Notes under the pieces: generated by a model | Seen by the model: only the letters and a program-made list of their open reading frames with translations | Told to the model about the DNA's origin: nothing | Database searches by the model: none | In this document: piece after piece, positions 9,772-17,507 of the stretch | Layout: each line of letters opens with the position of its first letter | Position numbering within the stretch: position 1 is the first letter of the stretch | Made by a program: the position numbers and the translations under genes | NCBI GenBank assembly: GCA_963827725.1 | Contig: CAWHBM010000001.1 | Span: 620,001-684,000, forward strand | Origin: VAXT01 sp963827725 | GTDB taxonomy: Bacteria > Actinomycetota > Thermoleophilia > Gaiellales > Gaiellaceae | Length of the DNA stretch: 64,000 nucleotides | Direction: 5' to 3'

Positions 9772-9774
9772 CCA

Positions 9775-10410
9775 ATGGCTGAGAAGCTCAACCTCTCCTC
9801 GCTGAAGCCGGCCCAGCCGCGCAAGAACCGCAAGCGCATCGGCCGCGGCCCCGGCTCGGGCAAGGGCCGCTACTCAGGGCGTGGCATCAAGGGCCAGAAG
9901 TCCCGCTCCGGGTCGAACAAGATGCGCCCCGGCTTCGAGGGCGGCCAGATGCCGATCCACATGCGCCTCGGCAAGCAGCGCGGCCCGTACTCGAAGGACG
10001 CCATGCCGATGGGGCCGCACCGGACGAAGGTCCACTCCGTCAACGTGCGCGATCTCGAGCGCTTCGACGGCGAGGTGACGCCCGAGCTCCTGAAGGAGGC
10101 GGGCCTGATCAGAAACACGCGCTTCGACGTCAAGGTCCTCGGCTACGGCGATCTGACGAAGAAGCTCTCGGTCTCGGCGCATCTCTTCTCGGCGAGCGCG
10201 CGCGAGAAGATCGAGAAAGCGGGCGGGACGATCACCTGGCTGCGCGGCGAGCCGAAGCCGAAGCATCCAAAGCGCCGCGAGAAGAAGGCCCCGCCTCCCG
10301 AGGCCGAGCCCGCAGCCGAGGCCGAGGAGGCTCCGAGCGACGAGCCGGCGGCCGAAGCCGAGGAGCCGCCGACCGAGGAGCCTCCGGCCGACGAGGAGAC
10401 CGAGAGCTAG
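9775..10410 (+). CDS. rplO: 50S ribosomal protein L15 with acidic tail
   Basis: 211 residues from ATG 9775. Core motifs: RKNRKRIGRGPGSGKGRYSG, GFEGGQMPIHMRLGKQRG and the C-terminal L18e/L15 fold ending near residue 160. About 45 extra residues follow, rich in Glu/Pro/Ala (PPEAEPAAEAEEAPSDEPA). Stop directly abuts the secY ATG. Confidence 0.96.
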   Translation: MAEKLNLSSLKPAQPRKNRKRIGRGPGSGKGRYSGRGIKGQKSRSGSNKMRPGFEGGQMPIHMRLGKQRGPYSKDAMPMGPHRTKVHSVNVRDLERFDGEVTPELLKEAGLIRNTRFDVKVLGYGDLTKKLSVSAHLFSASAREKIEKAGGTITWLRGEPKPKHPKRREKKAPPPEAEPAAEAEEAPSDEPAAEAEEPPTEEPPADEETES

Positions 10411-11664
10411 ATGTTCTCCTGGCTCTCGAACGCCTGGCGCGTCCCCGAGCTGCGCCGCCGCGTCCTCTTCACGGCGTTGATCCTCGCTATCTACCGCCTG
10501 GGATCGTGGATCCCAGCGCCGGGCGTCAACCCGGACGCGATCAAGGACTATTTCAGCGGCCAGAGCGGCACGGTGCTCGGCCTGTTGAACCTCTTCTCGG
10601 GCGGCGCGCTCTCGCAGTTCGCGATCTTCGCGCTCGGGATCATGCCGTACGTCACGGCCTCGATCATCCTCCAGCTGATGACGGTGGTCGTCCCCCGGCT
10701 CGAGCAGCTCCAGAAGGAGGGCGAGGCGGGGATGGCCAAGATCAACCAGTACACGCGCTACCTCACCGTCGTGCTCGCCGCGCTGCAGTCCCTCGGCTAC
10801 GCCTACCTGTTCAAGCGACAGGGCGTGCTCGAGGCAGGCACCGGGCGGATCGTCCTCATCGTCCTCACCCTGACCGCCGGCACGACCCTCCTGATGTGGA
10901 TGGGCGAGCTGATCACGAAGCGCGGCGTCGGCAACGGGATCTCACTGCTCATCTTCGCGTCGATCTTGACCGCGCTACCGGCCGGGATCAGCGCCTGGTA
11001 CTACGGCGGCACCATGGAGAAGCTCTTCTTCCCGATCATCGCGATCGCGATCGTCGTCGCGGTCGTCTTCATCCAGGAGGGGCAGCGGAAGATTCCAATT
11101 CAGTACGCGAAACGGATGATCGGCCGCCGCATGACCGCAGGCGGCTCGACCTACATGCCGCTGCGCGTGAACATGGCCGGCGTCATCCCGATCATCTTCG
11201 CGGCGGCCGTGATGGCATTCCCGCCGACGATCGGCCAGTACTTCCCCCAAACGCAGGGCTTCGTCAACTCGCACTTCACTCCGACGAACCTGACCTTCCT
11301 GCTGCTCGAGGGCTTCATGATCATCGTCTTCACGTACTTCTACACCGCGGTCCAGTTCAACCCGGTCGACCAGGCCGACCAGCTCCGAAAGCACGGCGGC
11401 TACATCCCGGGAATCAGGCCCGGCCCTCCGACGGCGCAATACCTCGATCGCGTCCTGACGCGCCTCACGCTTCCCGGCTCGCTCTATCTCGCGATCGTGG
11501 CCGTCCTGCCGAGCCTCTTCATCAAGTACTTCGGCTTCTCCCAGACGACATCGGGCGCACTCGGCGGAACGTCCGTGCTGATCGCCGTCGGCGTGGCGCT
11601 CGACACCATGCGCCAGATGGAGTCGCAGATGATGGCGCGCTCGTACGAGGGCTTCCTCAAATAG
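10411..11664 (+). CDS. secY: Preprotein translocase subunit SecY
   Basis: 417 residues with ten predicted membrane segments, starting MFSWLSNAWRVPELRRRV. Contains the plug-region segment IMPYVTASIILQLM and the cytoplasmic-loop motif RGVGNGISLLIF. Forms the protein-conducting channel with SecE and SecG. Standard spc-operon position; no break seen. Confidence 0.98.
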   Translation: MFSWLSNAWRVPELRRRVLFTALILAIYRLGSWIPAPGVNPDAIKDYFSGQSGTVLGLLNLFSGGALSQFAIFALGIMPYVTASIILQLMTVVVPRLEQLQKEGEAGMAKINQYTRYLTVVLAALQSLGYAYLFKRQGVLEAGTGRIVLIVLTLTAGTTLLMWMGELITKRGVGNGISLLIFASILTALPAGISAWYYGGTMEKLFFPIIAIAIVVAVVFIQEGQRKIPIQYAKRMIGRRMTAGGSTYMPLRVNMAGVIPIIFAAAVMAFPPTIGQYFPQTQGFVNSHFTPTNLTFLLLEGFMIIVFTYFYTAVQFNPVDQADQLRKHGGYIPGIRPGPPTAQYLDRVLTRLTLPGSLYLAIVAVLPSLFIKYFGFSQTTSGALGGTSVLIAVGVALDTMRQMESQMMARSYEGFLK

Positions 11665-11665
11665 C

Positions 11666-12250
11666 GTGCCACTAGACGTCCTTCTCCTCGGCGTCCAGGG
11701 GGCCGGCAAGGGGACGCAGGCCAAACGCATCGCCTCGGACTACAGGCTCGCGCACATCGCGACCGGCGACATGCTGCGAAGCGCAATCGCCGACGGCAGC
11801 GAGCTCGGCCGGCGCGTCCAGCCGATCCTCGAGCGCGGCGAGCTCGTTCCCGACTACCTGATGATCGAGCTGATCAGGCACCGGCTTCAGTCAGAGGACG
11901 CAGAGAACGGTTTCGTCCTCGACGGTTTTCCCAGGACGATGCCGCAGGCCGAGGCGCTCGACTCGATGCTGGCCGAGATCGGCCGCCCACTATCCGTCGT
12001 CTTCGAGCTGCAGGTCCCAGACGAGGTTGCACTCGACCGCTTGCACCTTCGCGCCGAGCAAGAGGGGCGGGCGGACGACACGCCCGAGGCGATCGCGAAG
12101 CGCCTCGAGCTCTACCATCGCGAGACCGAGCCGCTCGTCTCCCACTACCGGCTGCTCGGCAATCTCATCGGAATCCACGGTAACCGGCCCGAGAACGAGG
12201 TGTTCGCCGAGATCCAGCAAGCTCTAGAACAGGCGCGGGTAGTCTCGTGA
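11666..12250 (+). CDS. adk: Adenylate kinase, short-lid form
   Basis: ATP + AMP to 2 ADP. 194 residues from GTG 11666. P-loop GVQGAGKGTQAKRI at residues 7-20, AMP-binding TGDMLR and DGFPRTMPQAEAL. The LID segment is short (no zinc cysteines), as in actinobacterial enzymes of about 190 residues. GTGA overlap with map. Confidence 0.97.
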   Translation: MPLDVLLLGVQGAGKGTQAKRIASDYRLAHIATGDMLRSAIADGSELGRRVQPILERGELVPDYLMIELIRHRLQSEDAENGFVLDGFPRTMPQAEALDSMLAEIGRPLSVVFELQVPDEVALDRLHLRAEQEGRADDTPEAIAKRLELYHRETEPLVSHYRLLGNLIGIHGNRPENEVFAEIQQALEQARVVS

Positions 12251-13023
12251 TCATCCGCAAATCTCCAGCTGAGATCGAGACGATGGCGAATGCCGGCAGC
12301 GTGGTCGCGGACACGCTCGCCCTCGTGGGCGAGCACGTGCGACCGGGCGTGACGACGGCGGAGCTCGACGAGCTCGCCGACGAGTTCATCCGCTCGCACG
12401 GAGGAACGTCGTCCTTCAAGGGCTACCGCGGCTATCCGGCCTCGATCTGCACGTCTCCGAACGACATGGTCGTCCACGGGATCCCCGACGCGCATCCGCT
12501 CTCCGACGGGGACATCTTGTCGGTCGACGTAGGCGTCTCTCTCGACGGCTTCGTGGCGGACTCGGCCTTTACGTTCCCGGTCGGAGAGATCTCCTCGGAA
12601 GCCGAGCGGCTGCTCGAAGCCTGTCAGGCGGCGCTGGCGGCTGGAATCGCCCAGTGCCGGCCCGGCAACCGCCTCTCGGACGTCTCGCATGCGATCCAGG
12701 TTTCCACCGAGGAGGCCGGCTTCTCCGTCGTCCGCAGCCTCGTCGGGCACGGCATCGGACGGGCCATGCACGAGGATCCGCAGATACCGAACTACGGTGC
12801 CCCCGGCCGCGGGCCGGAGCTCGCATCGGGAATGACGTTCGCGATCGAGCCGATGATCAACGCCGGCGGGCCCGACATCTACCTTCACGACGATGGTTGG
12901 TCGATCTCGACCTCCGACGGCGCGCTTTCGGCTCATTTCGAGCACACGGTCGCGATCACCGACGAGGACCCCCGCATACTGACAACCGACAAGAATCGGG
13001 CGGGAGCCCTTTTGCTACCATAG
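12247..13023 (+). CDS. map: Methionine aminopeptidase, type I
   Basis: Removes initiator methionine from nascent proteins. 258 residues from GTG 12247. The five metal ligands are visible: Asp pair in SVDVGVSLDGFVADSAF, His in GHGIGRAMHEDP, Glu in AIEPMINAGG and Glu in AHFEHTVAIT. Coupled to adk by overlap. The ~120 bases downstream, where infA is usual, carry only hairpins. Confidence 0.97.
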   Translation: MIIRKSPAEIETMANAGSVVADTLALVGEHVRPGVTTAELDELADEFIRSHGGTSSFKGYRGYPASICTSPNDMVVHGIPDAHPLSDGDILSVDVGVSLDGFVADSAFTFPVGEISSEAERLLEACQAALAAGIAQCRPGNRLSDVSHAIQVSTEEAGFSVVRSLVGHGIGRAMHEDPQIPNYGAPGRGPELASGMTFAIEPMINAGGPDIYLHDDGWSISTSDGALSAHFEHTVAITDEDPRILTTDKNRAGALLLP

Positions 13024-13139
13024 TTTTTCGCCGCGCAGCTTCGCTGTGCGTGTCTGTATGTCCCTACAACCGCGCTCAAGGGCGCGATTTGTTTGTTCCG
13101 TGCCAGACTTCAGTCTGGCTCGGGTACCCAAGGAGTGGA
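13024..13139 (+). other. Structured spacer between map and rpmJ; no infA
   Basis: 116 bases, too short for infA (about 72 codons). Three hairpins are visible: one around GCGCAGCTTCGCTGTGC, one around CGCGCTCAAGGGCGCG, and GCCAGAC-TTCA-GTCTGGC at 13102-13119. A ribosome-binding sequence AAGGAG (13130-13135) precedes the rpmJ GTG. The spacer may terminate or attenuate the spc message, or lead the alpha-operon message. Confidence 0.7.
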
Positions 13140-13253
13140 GTGAAGGTTCGAGCGTCAGTCAAGCCGATGTGTGAGCGGTGCCGCGTGATCCGGCGAAACG
13201 GCCGGACCATGGTCATCTGCACCAATCCACGCCACAAGCAGAGGCAGGGCTAG
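13140..13253 (+). CDS. rpmJ: 50S ribosomal protein L36
   Basis: 37 residues from GTG 13140: VKVRASVKPMCERCRVIRR and onward to KQRQG. Carries the zinc ligands of the C+ form (CERC, a later Cys, and His in PRHKQ). Directly coupled to rpsM, whose GTG overlaps the TAG. Confidence 0.97.
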   Translation: MKVRASVKPMCERCRVIRRNGRTMVICTNPRHKQRQG

Positions 13254-13636
13254 TGGCCCGCATCGCAGGCGTCAACCTTCCCCGTGAGAAGCGCCTCGAA
13301 GTCGCGCTCACGTACATCTTCGGGATCGGCCGCTCGAAGTCGCGCGAGATCGCCAACTCGCTGGGTCTTTCGCTCGACACGAAGGTCAGCGACCTCACCG
13401 ACGGCGAAATCACGAAGCTGCGCGACTACATCGACACGAACCTCCAGGTCGAGGGCGACCTCCGCCGCGAGCGCCAGCAGGCGATCAAGCGCCTCGGCGA
13501 GATCGGCGCCTACCGCGGCGTCCGCCATCGGCGCGGACTCCCGGTGAACGGCCAGCGGACGAAGACGAACGCCCGCACGCGCAAAGGCCCGAAGAAGACC
13601 GTCGGCCGGGGCAAGAAGGCACCGACCAAGACGTAA
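13253..13636 (+). CDS. rpsM: 30S ribosomal protein S13
   Basis: 127 residues from GTG 13253 (VARIAGVNLPREKRLEVALT). Head protein contacting P-site tRNA; C-terminal RRGLPVNGQRTKTNARTRKG is canonical. Upstream in-frame sequence belongs to rpmJ. One-base overlaps on both sides. Confidence 0.98.
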   Translation: MARIAGVNLPREKRLEVALTYIFGIGRSKSREIANSLGLSLDTKVSDLTDGEITKLRDYIDTNLQVEGDLRRERQQAIKRLGEIGAYRGVRHRRGLPVNGQRTKTNARTRKGPKKTVGRGKKAPTKT

Positions 13637-14040
13637 TGGCACCCCCTCGCAAACAAGCAGGACGCGGACGCGCGAGGCGCCGCGTCAAGAAGAACATCGC
13701 CATCGGCCAGGCGCACATCAAGACGTCGTTCAACAACACGATCGTCACGCTGACCGACGCCGAGGGCAACGTCATCGTCTGGGAATCGGCCGGCTCGGCG
13801 GGCTTCAAGGGCTCGCGCAAATCGACGCCGTTCGCCGCTCAGGTCACGGCTGACTCGTGCGCGCGCAAGGGCATGGAGCACGGCTTGCAGAAGGTCGAGG
13901 TCTTCGTCAAGGGTCCCGGCTCCGGTCGCGAAACGGCCATTCGCTCGCTGCAGGCAGCCGGCCTCGAGATCCTGGGCGTGAAAGATGTGACACCGCAGGC
14001 GCACAACGGCGTCCGACCTCGCAAGCGGAGGCGCGTCTAG
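13636..14040 (+). CDS. rpsK: 30S ribosomal protein S11
   Basis: 134 residues from ATG 13636. Platform protein near the Shine-Dalgarno helix. Motifs: IKTSFNNTIVTLTDAEGNV, SAGFKGSRKSTPFAAQ and the final NGVRPRKRRRV. Ordinary length and order (rpsM-rpsK-rpsD-rpoA). Confidence 0.98.
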   Translation: MAPPRKQAGRGRARRRVKKNIAIGQAHIKTSFNNTIVTLTDAEGNVIVWESAGSAGFKGSRKSTPFAAQVTADSCARKGMEHGLQKVEVFVKGPGSGRETAIRSLQAAGLEILGVKDVTPQAHNGVRPRKRRRV

Positions 14041-14660
14041 TGGCGAGAGACCGCGGTCCGAAGTGCAAGCAGTGCCGCCGCGAAGGCATGAAGCTCTTCC
14101 TCAAGGGCGAGCGCTGCCTGACCGAGAAGTGCGCAATCGAGCGCCGCAGCTATCCGCCGGGCGAGCACGGCCGCGGGCGGATCAAGCAGTCGGAGTACCT
14201 GCTCCAGCTGCGTGAGAAGCAGAAGGCGCGCCGGTTCTACGGCTTGCTCGAGAAGCAGTTCCGTACCTATTACGCCAAGGCCGCGAAGGGCTCCGGCATC
14301 ACGGGCGAGGAGCTCCTGCGCATGCTCGAGACGCGGCTCGACAACGTCGTCTACCGGCTCGGCTTCGCTGCATCGCGAGCGCAGGCCCGCCAGCTCGTTC
14401 GTCACGGCCATTTCCACGTCAACGGCCGCCGCGTCAACATCCCCAGCTACCAGGTTCGCCCGGACGACATCGTCACGATGACGCCCGACAGCTCGGCCGA
14501 GCAGGTGATTCGCGACGCGACCGACCTCACCGCGTCCGTCGCGCCCTGGCTCCAGGCCGACCACGAAGCGCTTACCGGGAAGATCCTCAAGCTTCCCGAG
14601 CGATCGGAGATCGACACTCCGGTCCAGGAATCACTGATCGTCGAGCTCTACTCGAAATAG
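14040..14660 (+). CDS. rpsD: 30S ribosomal protein S4, zinc-binding form
   Basis: 206 residues from GTG 14040. N-terminal C+ zinc knuckle: CKQC at residues 9-12 and a later pair in GERCLTEKC. The S4 RNA-binding domain is LDNVVYRLGFAASRAQARQL followed by VRHGHFHVNGRRVNIPSY. Primary 16S 5'-domain binder and, in model bacteria, repressor of the alpha operon. Confidence 0.97.
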   Translation: MARDRGPKCKQCRREGMKLFLKGERCLTEKCAIERRSYPPGEHGRGRIKQSEYLLQLREKQKARRFYGLLEKQFRTYYAKAAKGSGITGEELLRMLETRLDNVVYRLGFAASRAQARQLVRHGHFHVNGRRVNIPSYQVRPDDIVTMTPDSSAEQVIRDATDLTASVAPWLQADHEALTGKILKLPERSEIDTPVQESLIVELYSK

Positions 14661-14670
14661 AAAGGAACGC

Positions 14671-15639
14671 ATGGCTACACGTACGACTTTGATGGACTTC
14701 CAGGTGCCGCGAATCGTCCACGAGGAAGTGGACGAGCTGCGCGGCAAGTTCACGATCGAGCCGCTCGACCGCGGCTTCGGCTACACGTTCGGCAACTCGC
14801 TGCGCCGCGTGCTGCTCTCCTCGTTGGAGGGCGCCGCCGTCACCTCGGTCAAGCTCGAGGGCGTCGCGCACGAGTTCACGACCCTGCCGGGCGTGAAGGA
14901 AGACGTGACCGACATCATCCTGGCTCTGAAGAACATGATCTGCCGGCTCCACGGCGAGTCTCCGGAGATCGAGGTTCGCCTCGACAAGCGGGGCCCCGGC
15001 AAGGTCGTGGCCGGTGACATCGAGGCTCCGGCCGACCTCGAGATCCTGAACCCCGACCTGCAGATCGCGACCCTGTCGGACAAGGGCAAGCTGGAGCTGA
15101 CGATGACGATCGGCCGTGGACGCGGCTACGTGCCGGGCGAGATGAACCGCGGCCCCGAGCACACGATCGGCGTCATCCCGATCGACTCGATCTTCTCGCC
15201 GGTCCGGCGCGTCTCGTACGACATCGAGGCGGCTCGCGTCGGCCAGCGCACCGACTACGACAAGCTCAACCTCGACATCACGACCGACGGCTCGATCGAT
15301 CCGCGTGACGCGATCGGGCAGGCGGCCGAGATCCTGATCCGCCAGCTCGCGATCTTCACTGACATCGACAAGATCGAGGGCTTCGGCGAGGTTGCGGCGG
15401 AGGCGGTTCCGGCCGAGGCGCCGCTCGCGCACGGGATGGAGAACTTCCCGATCGAGGAGCTCGAGCTCGGTGTCCGCTCGTACAACTGCCTCAAGCGCGT
15501 CGGCATCGAGACGATCGGCGACCTCGTCGTGAAGAGCGAGAACGAGCTTGCCGCGATTCCGAACTTCGGCAAGAAGTCGATCGAAGAGGTCAAGGAGACG
15601 CTGGCCACCCACGGCCTGAATCTCCGCGGCGACGAATAG
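14671..15639 (+). CDS. rpoA: RNA polymerase alpha subunit
   Basis: 322 residues from ATG 14671 with AAAGGAA as ribosome-binding site. N-terminal dimerisation domain contains GFGYTFGNSLRRVLLSSLEG; a linker with PAEAPLAHGMENF follows; the C-terminal domain (ELELGVRSYNCLKRVGIETI) is complete. Normal length. Confidence 0.98.
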   Translation: MATRTTLMDFQVPRIVHEEVDELRGKFTIEPLDRGFGYTFGNSLRRVLLSSLEGAAVTSVKLEGVAHEFTTLPGVKEDVTDIILALKNMICRLHGESPEIEVRLDKRGPGKVVAGDIEAPADLEILNPDLQIATLSDKGKLELTMTIGRGRGYVPGEMNRGPEHTIGVIPIDSIFSPVRRVSYDIEAARVGQRTDYDKLNLDITTDGSIDPRDAIGQAAEILIRQLAIFTDIDKIEGFGEVAAEAVPAEAPLAHGMENFPIEELELGVRSYNCLKRVGIETIGDLVVKSENELAAIPNFGKKSIEEVKETLATHGLNLRGDE

Positions 15640-15646
15640 GTCACTG

Positions 15647-16094
15647 ATGCGGCACCACCGCAAAGGGAAGAAGCTCGGTCGCTCCTCGGCGCACCGCAAG
15701 GCGCTCTACTCGAACCTTGCGGGCGCGCTGATCGAGCACGGGCGGATCAAGACGACCCTTGCGAAGGCAAAGGCCGTCAAGCCGATCGCCGAGAAGATGA
15801 TCACGCTCGGGCGGCGAGGCGACCTCGCGGCCAGGCGGCAGGCGCTCGCCTACCTGCGCTCGAACGACGTCGTGACGATGCTCTTCTCGGACGTGGCGCC
15901 GCGGTTCAGCGACCAGGCCGGCGGCTACTCGCGGATCGTGAAGCTCGGCCCGCGCTTCGGCGACTCGGCCGAGATGGTCTACCTCGAGCTGACCGACTAC
16001 GTGCCGCCTGCGCCGCGTGCGCGCGTCGTGCGGCGAGCGGGAGCCCGAGGAGATCGAGGCCGAGGCGGGCGTTCCAGGCGTCACGAGCTCTTAA
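15647..16094 (+). CDS. rplQ: 50S ribosomal protein L17 (frame shift near 16030)
   Basis: Starts MRHHRKGKKLGRSSAHRKAL at ATG 15647 and stays typical to YVPPAPRAR, about residue 125. The open frame then goes on as Arg/Gly-rich sequence to 16111. A +1 frame near 16030 instead reads EREPEEIEAEAGVPGVTSS and stops at TAA 16092-16094. That frame has G or C at nearly all third positions, as in the rest of the gene, so one extra base is likely. The acidic ending fits the other tails in this operon. Confidence 0.93.
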
Positions 16095-16107
16095 TAGAGC
16101 TGCAGCT

Positions 16108-16743
16108 CTAGAGGCGGGACTCGAGCATCACGAATGCAGGGCTCGGAATGTCGTCCGGGTTCGCGTCGACCCAGATCTCGACCTCGTCCGGCAGTTCGCC
16201 GCGTAGCCGGCTCGCGAGCTCGTTCGCCCGCTCCTCGGTGACGACGTCGACGGTTACGTAGCGCCAGCGGCGATGGGCCGGGTAGCCCTCGCCGCTCAAT
16301 CGAGTGGCAACCTCCGCGGCGTCCCCACGTGAGGGGAGCGCGATCTTCACGAGCCAGTCGAACGAGCCTTCCTCCGCCGCCTCCTGCCACTCGCGCTCCT
16401 CTTTGCGCTCCAGCTCCTCGCGTTCTTCGTCCGCGGCACCGGTGAGTGGGATCGACGCGTCCTTCCAGTCCTCTTCGAGAGGATGCCAGCGTGTGACCGC
16501 GATGTCGGCGGTCAGATCGTCGGCTTTGACGAGCTCGCGTGCGACGCGCTCCGCCTCTTTCGCCTCTGCCTCGCTGCTCGCGTACAGGAAGAAGCGCGGC
16601 CCGTCGCGAGTGATGACCACACGGCGGCCGAGCCGCTTGCGGGCCTCGTCGTCGAGATCGTGTGCGCGCAGGCGCTCCCCGAGCCCGAAACCATGCTCCT
16701 CGTCGTCGAGATCGATCTCGACTCGCCATTCGTCCTGGGACAT
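16108..16743 (-). CDS. Conserved-type hypothetical protein
   Basis: 211 residues starting MSQDEWRVEIDLDDEEHGFG at 16743. No named family recognised. It appears to be built of two similar alpha/beta halves: residues 5-75 (EWRVEIDL through FFLYASSEAEAKEAERVARE) and 135-205 (SFDWLVKIALPSRGDAAEVA through RYVTVDVVTEERANELASRL), joined by a Glu-rich helix. The halves resemble a duplicated small domain of unknown function. A minus-strand TATCAT box lies eight bases before the ATG, suggesting a near-leaderless message. Divergent from truA. Confidence 0.75.
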   Translation of the reverse strand: MSQDEWRVEIDLDDEEHGFGLGERLRAHDLDDEARKRLGRRVVITRDGPRFFLYASSEAEAKEAERVARELVKADDLTADIAVTRWHPLEEDWKDASIPLTGAADEEREELERKEEREWQEAAEEGSFDWLVKIALPSRGDAAEVATRLSGEGYPAHRRWRYVTVDVVTEERANELASRLRGELPDEVEIWVDANPDDIPSPAFVMLESRL

Positions 16744-16756
16744 GGAACGGGATGAT

Positions 16757-17482
16757 ATGGCCATGCGCCTCAAGCTGACGCTCGAATACGACGGGACGAG
16801 GTTCCGCGGCTGGGCCGTCCAGCCCCACCTGCGGACGGTTGAGAAGGCTGTCCGCGAAGCGCTCGAGTGGGTCTACAGCTCGTGCGACAACCTCGTCGTG
16901 GCGGGTAGGACGGACACCGGCGTCCACGCCCTCGGACAGGTCGTGAGCGTCGACGTCGAAGGCGGGCCGGCGGACGTCCAGCGTGCGCCCGAGGCGCTGA
17001 ACACGGCCCTTCCGGACGACGTGGCTGTGAGGGCGGCGGAGGTGGTCGCGCCGGACTTCCACGCTCGTCACGCGGCCCGGGCTCGCAGCTATCGCTACCG
17101 GATCTGGCGTCGCCGAACACGATCCCCGTTCGAGGAGCACCGCAGCTACTGGGTTCCACAGCCGGTCGACTACGGCGCGCTGGGCGACTCCGCCGATCTC
17201 CTGATCGGAAAGCACGACTTCCGCGCGTTCACCCCCACCGAGACCGAACACCAGGACTTCACCCGCGAGATCCGCGCAGCAGCCTGGTTCGAGCGCGGCG
17301 ACGCTCTCGAGCTCGAGATCACGGCCAACGGCTTCCTGCGCCACATGGTGCGAACCCTCGTCGGCACGATGCTCGAGCAAACTCCGCAGGAGCTCGCGCG
17401 TCTGCTGGAAGGCGCCTCGCGGGAGGAAGCCGGCACGACCGCGCCGCCTCACGGCCTCTACCTCGAGCGCGTCGAGTACTAG
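16757..17482 (+). CDS. truA: tRNA pseudouridine synthase A
   Basis: Makes pseudouridine at tRNA positions 38-40. Starts MAMRLKLTLEYDGTRFRGW at ATG 16757 (ATG 16763 is an alternative); upstream frame-open sequence is antisense to the neighbouring gene. The catalytic Asp is in AGRTDTGVHALGQ, about residue 54. C-terminal motif FLRHMVRTLVGTML is intact. The rpoA-rplQ-truA association is widespread, here interrupted by one minus-strand gene. Confidence 0.95.
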   Translation: MAMRLKLTLEYDGTRFRGWAVQPHLRTVEKAVREALEWVYSSCDNLVVAGRTDTGVHALGQVVSVDVEGGPADVQRAPEALNTALPDDVAVRAAEVVAPDFHARHAARARSYRYRIWRRRTRSPFEEHRSYWVPQPVDYGALGDSADLLIGKHDFRAFTPTETEHQDFTREIRAAAWFERGDALELEITANGFLRHMVRTLVGTMLEQTPQELARLLEGASREEAGTTAPPHGLYLERVEY

Positions 17483-17507
17483 TTGTCGCGTCGCTAGCAT
17501 CAACGCG

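Noticed and set aside
12654..13253. Plus-strand ORF of 199 codons spanning the map 3' half and rpmJ
   Set aside because: Only its last 37 codons, from GTG 13140, are a gene (L36); the rest is out of frame with map.
16091..17503. 470-codon minus-strand ORF over truA
   Set aside because: Arg-rich, no family features; truA with its catalytic motif is on the plus strand and a separate minus-strand gene starts at 16743.
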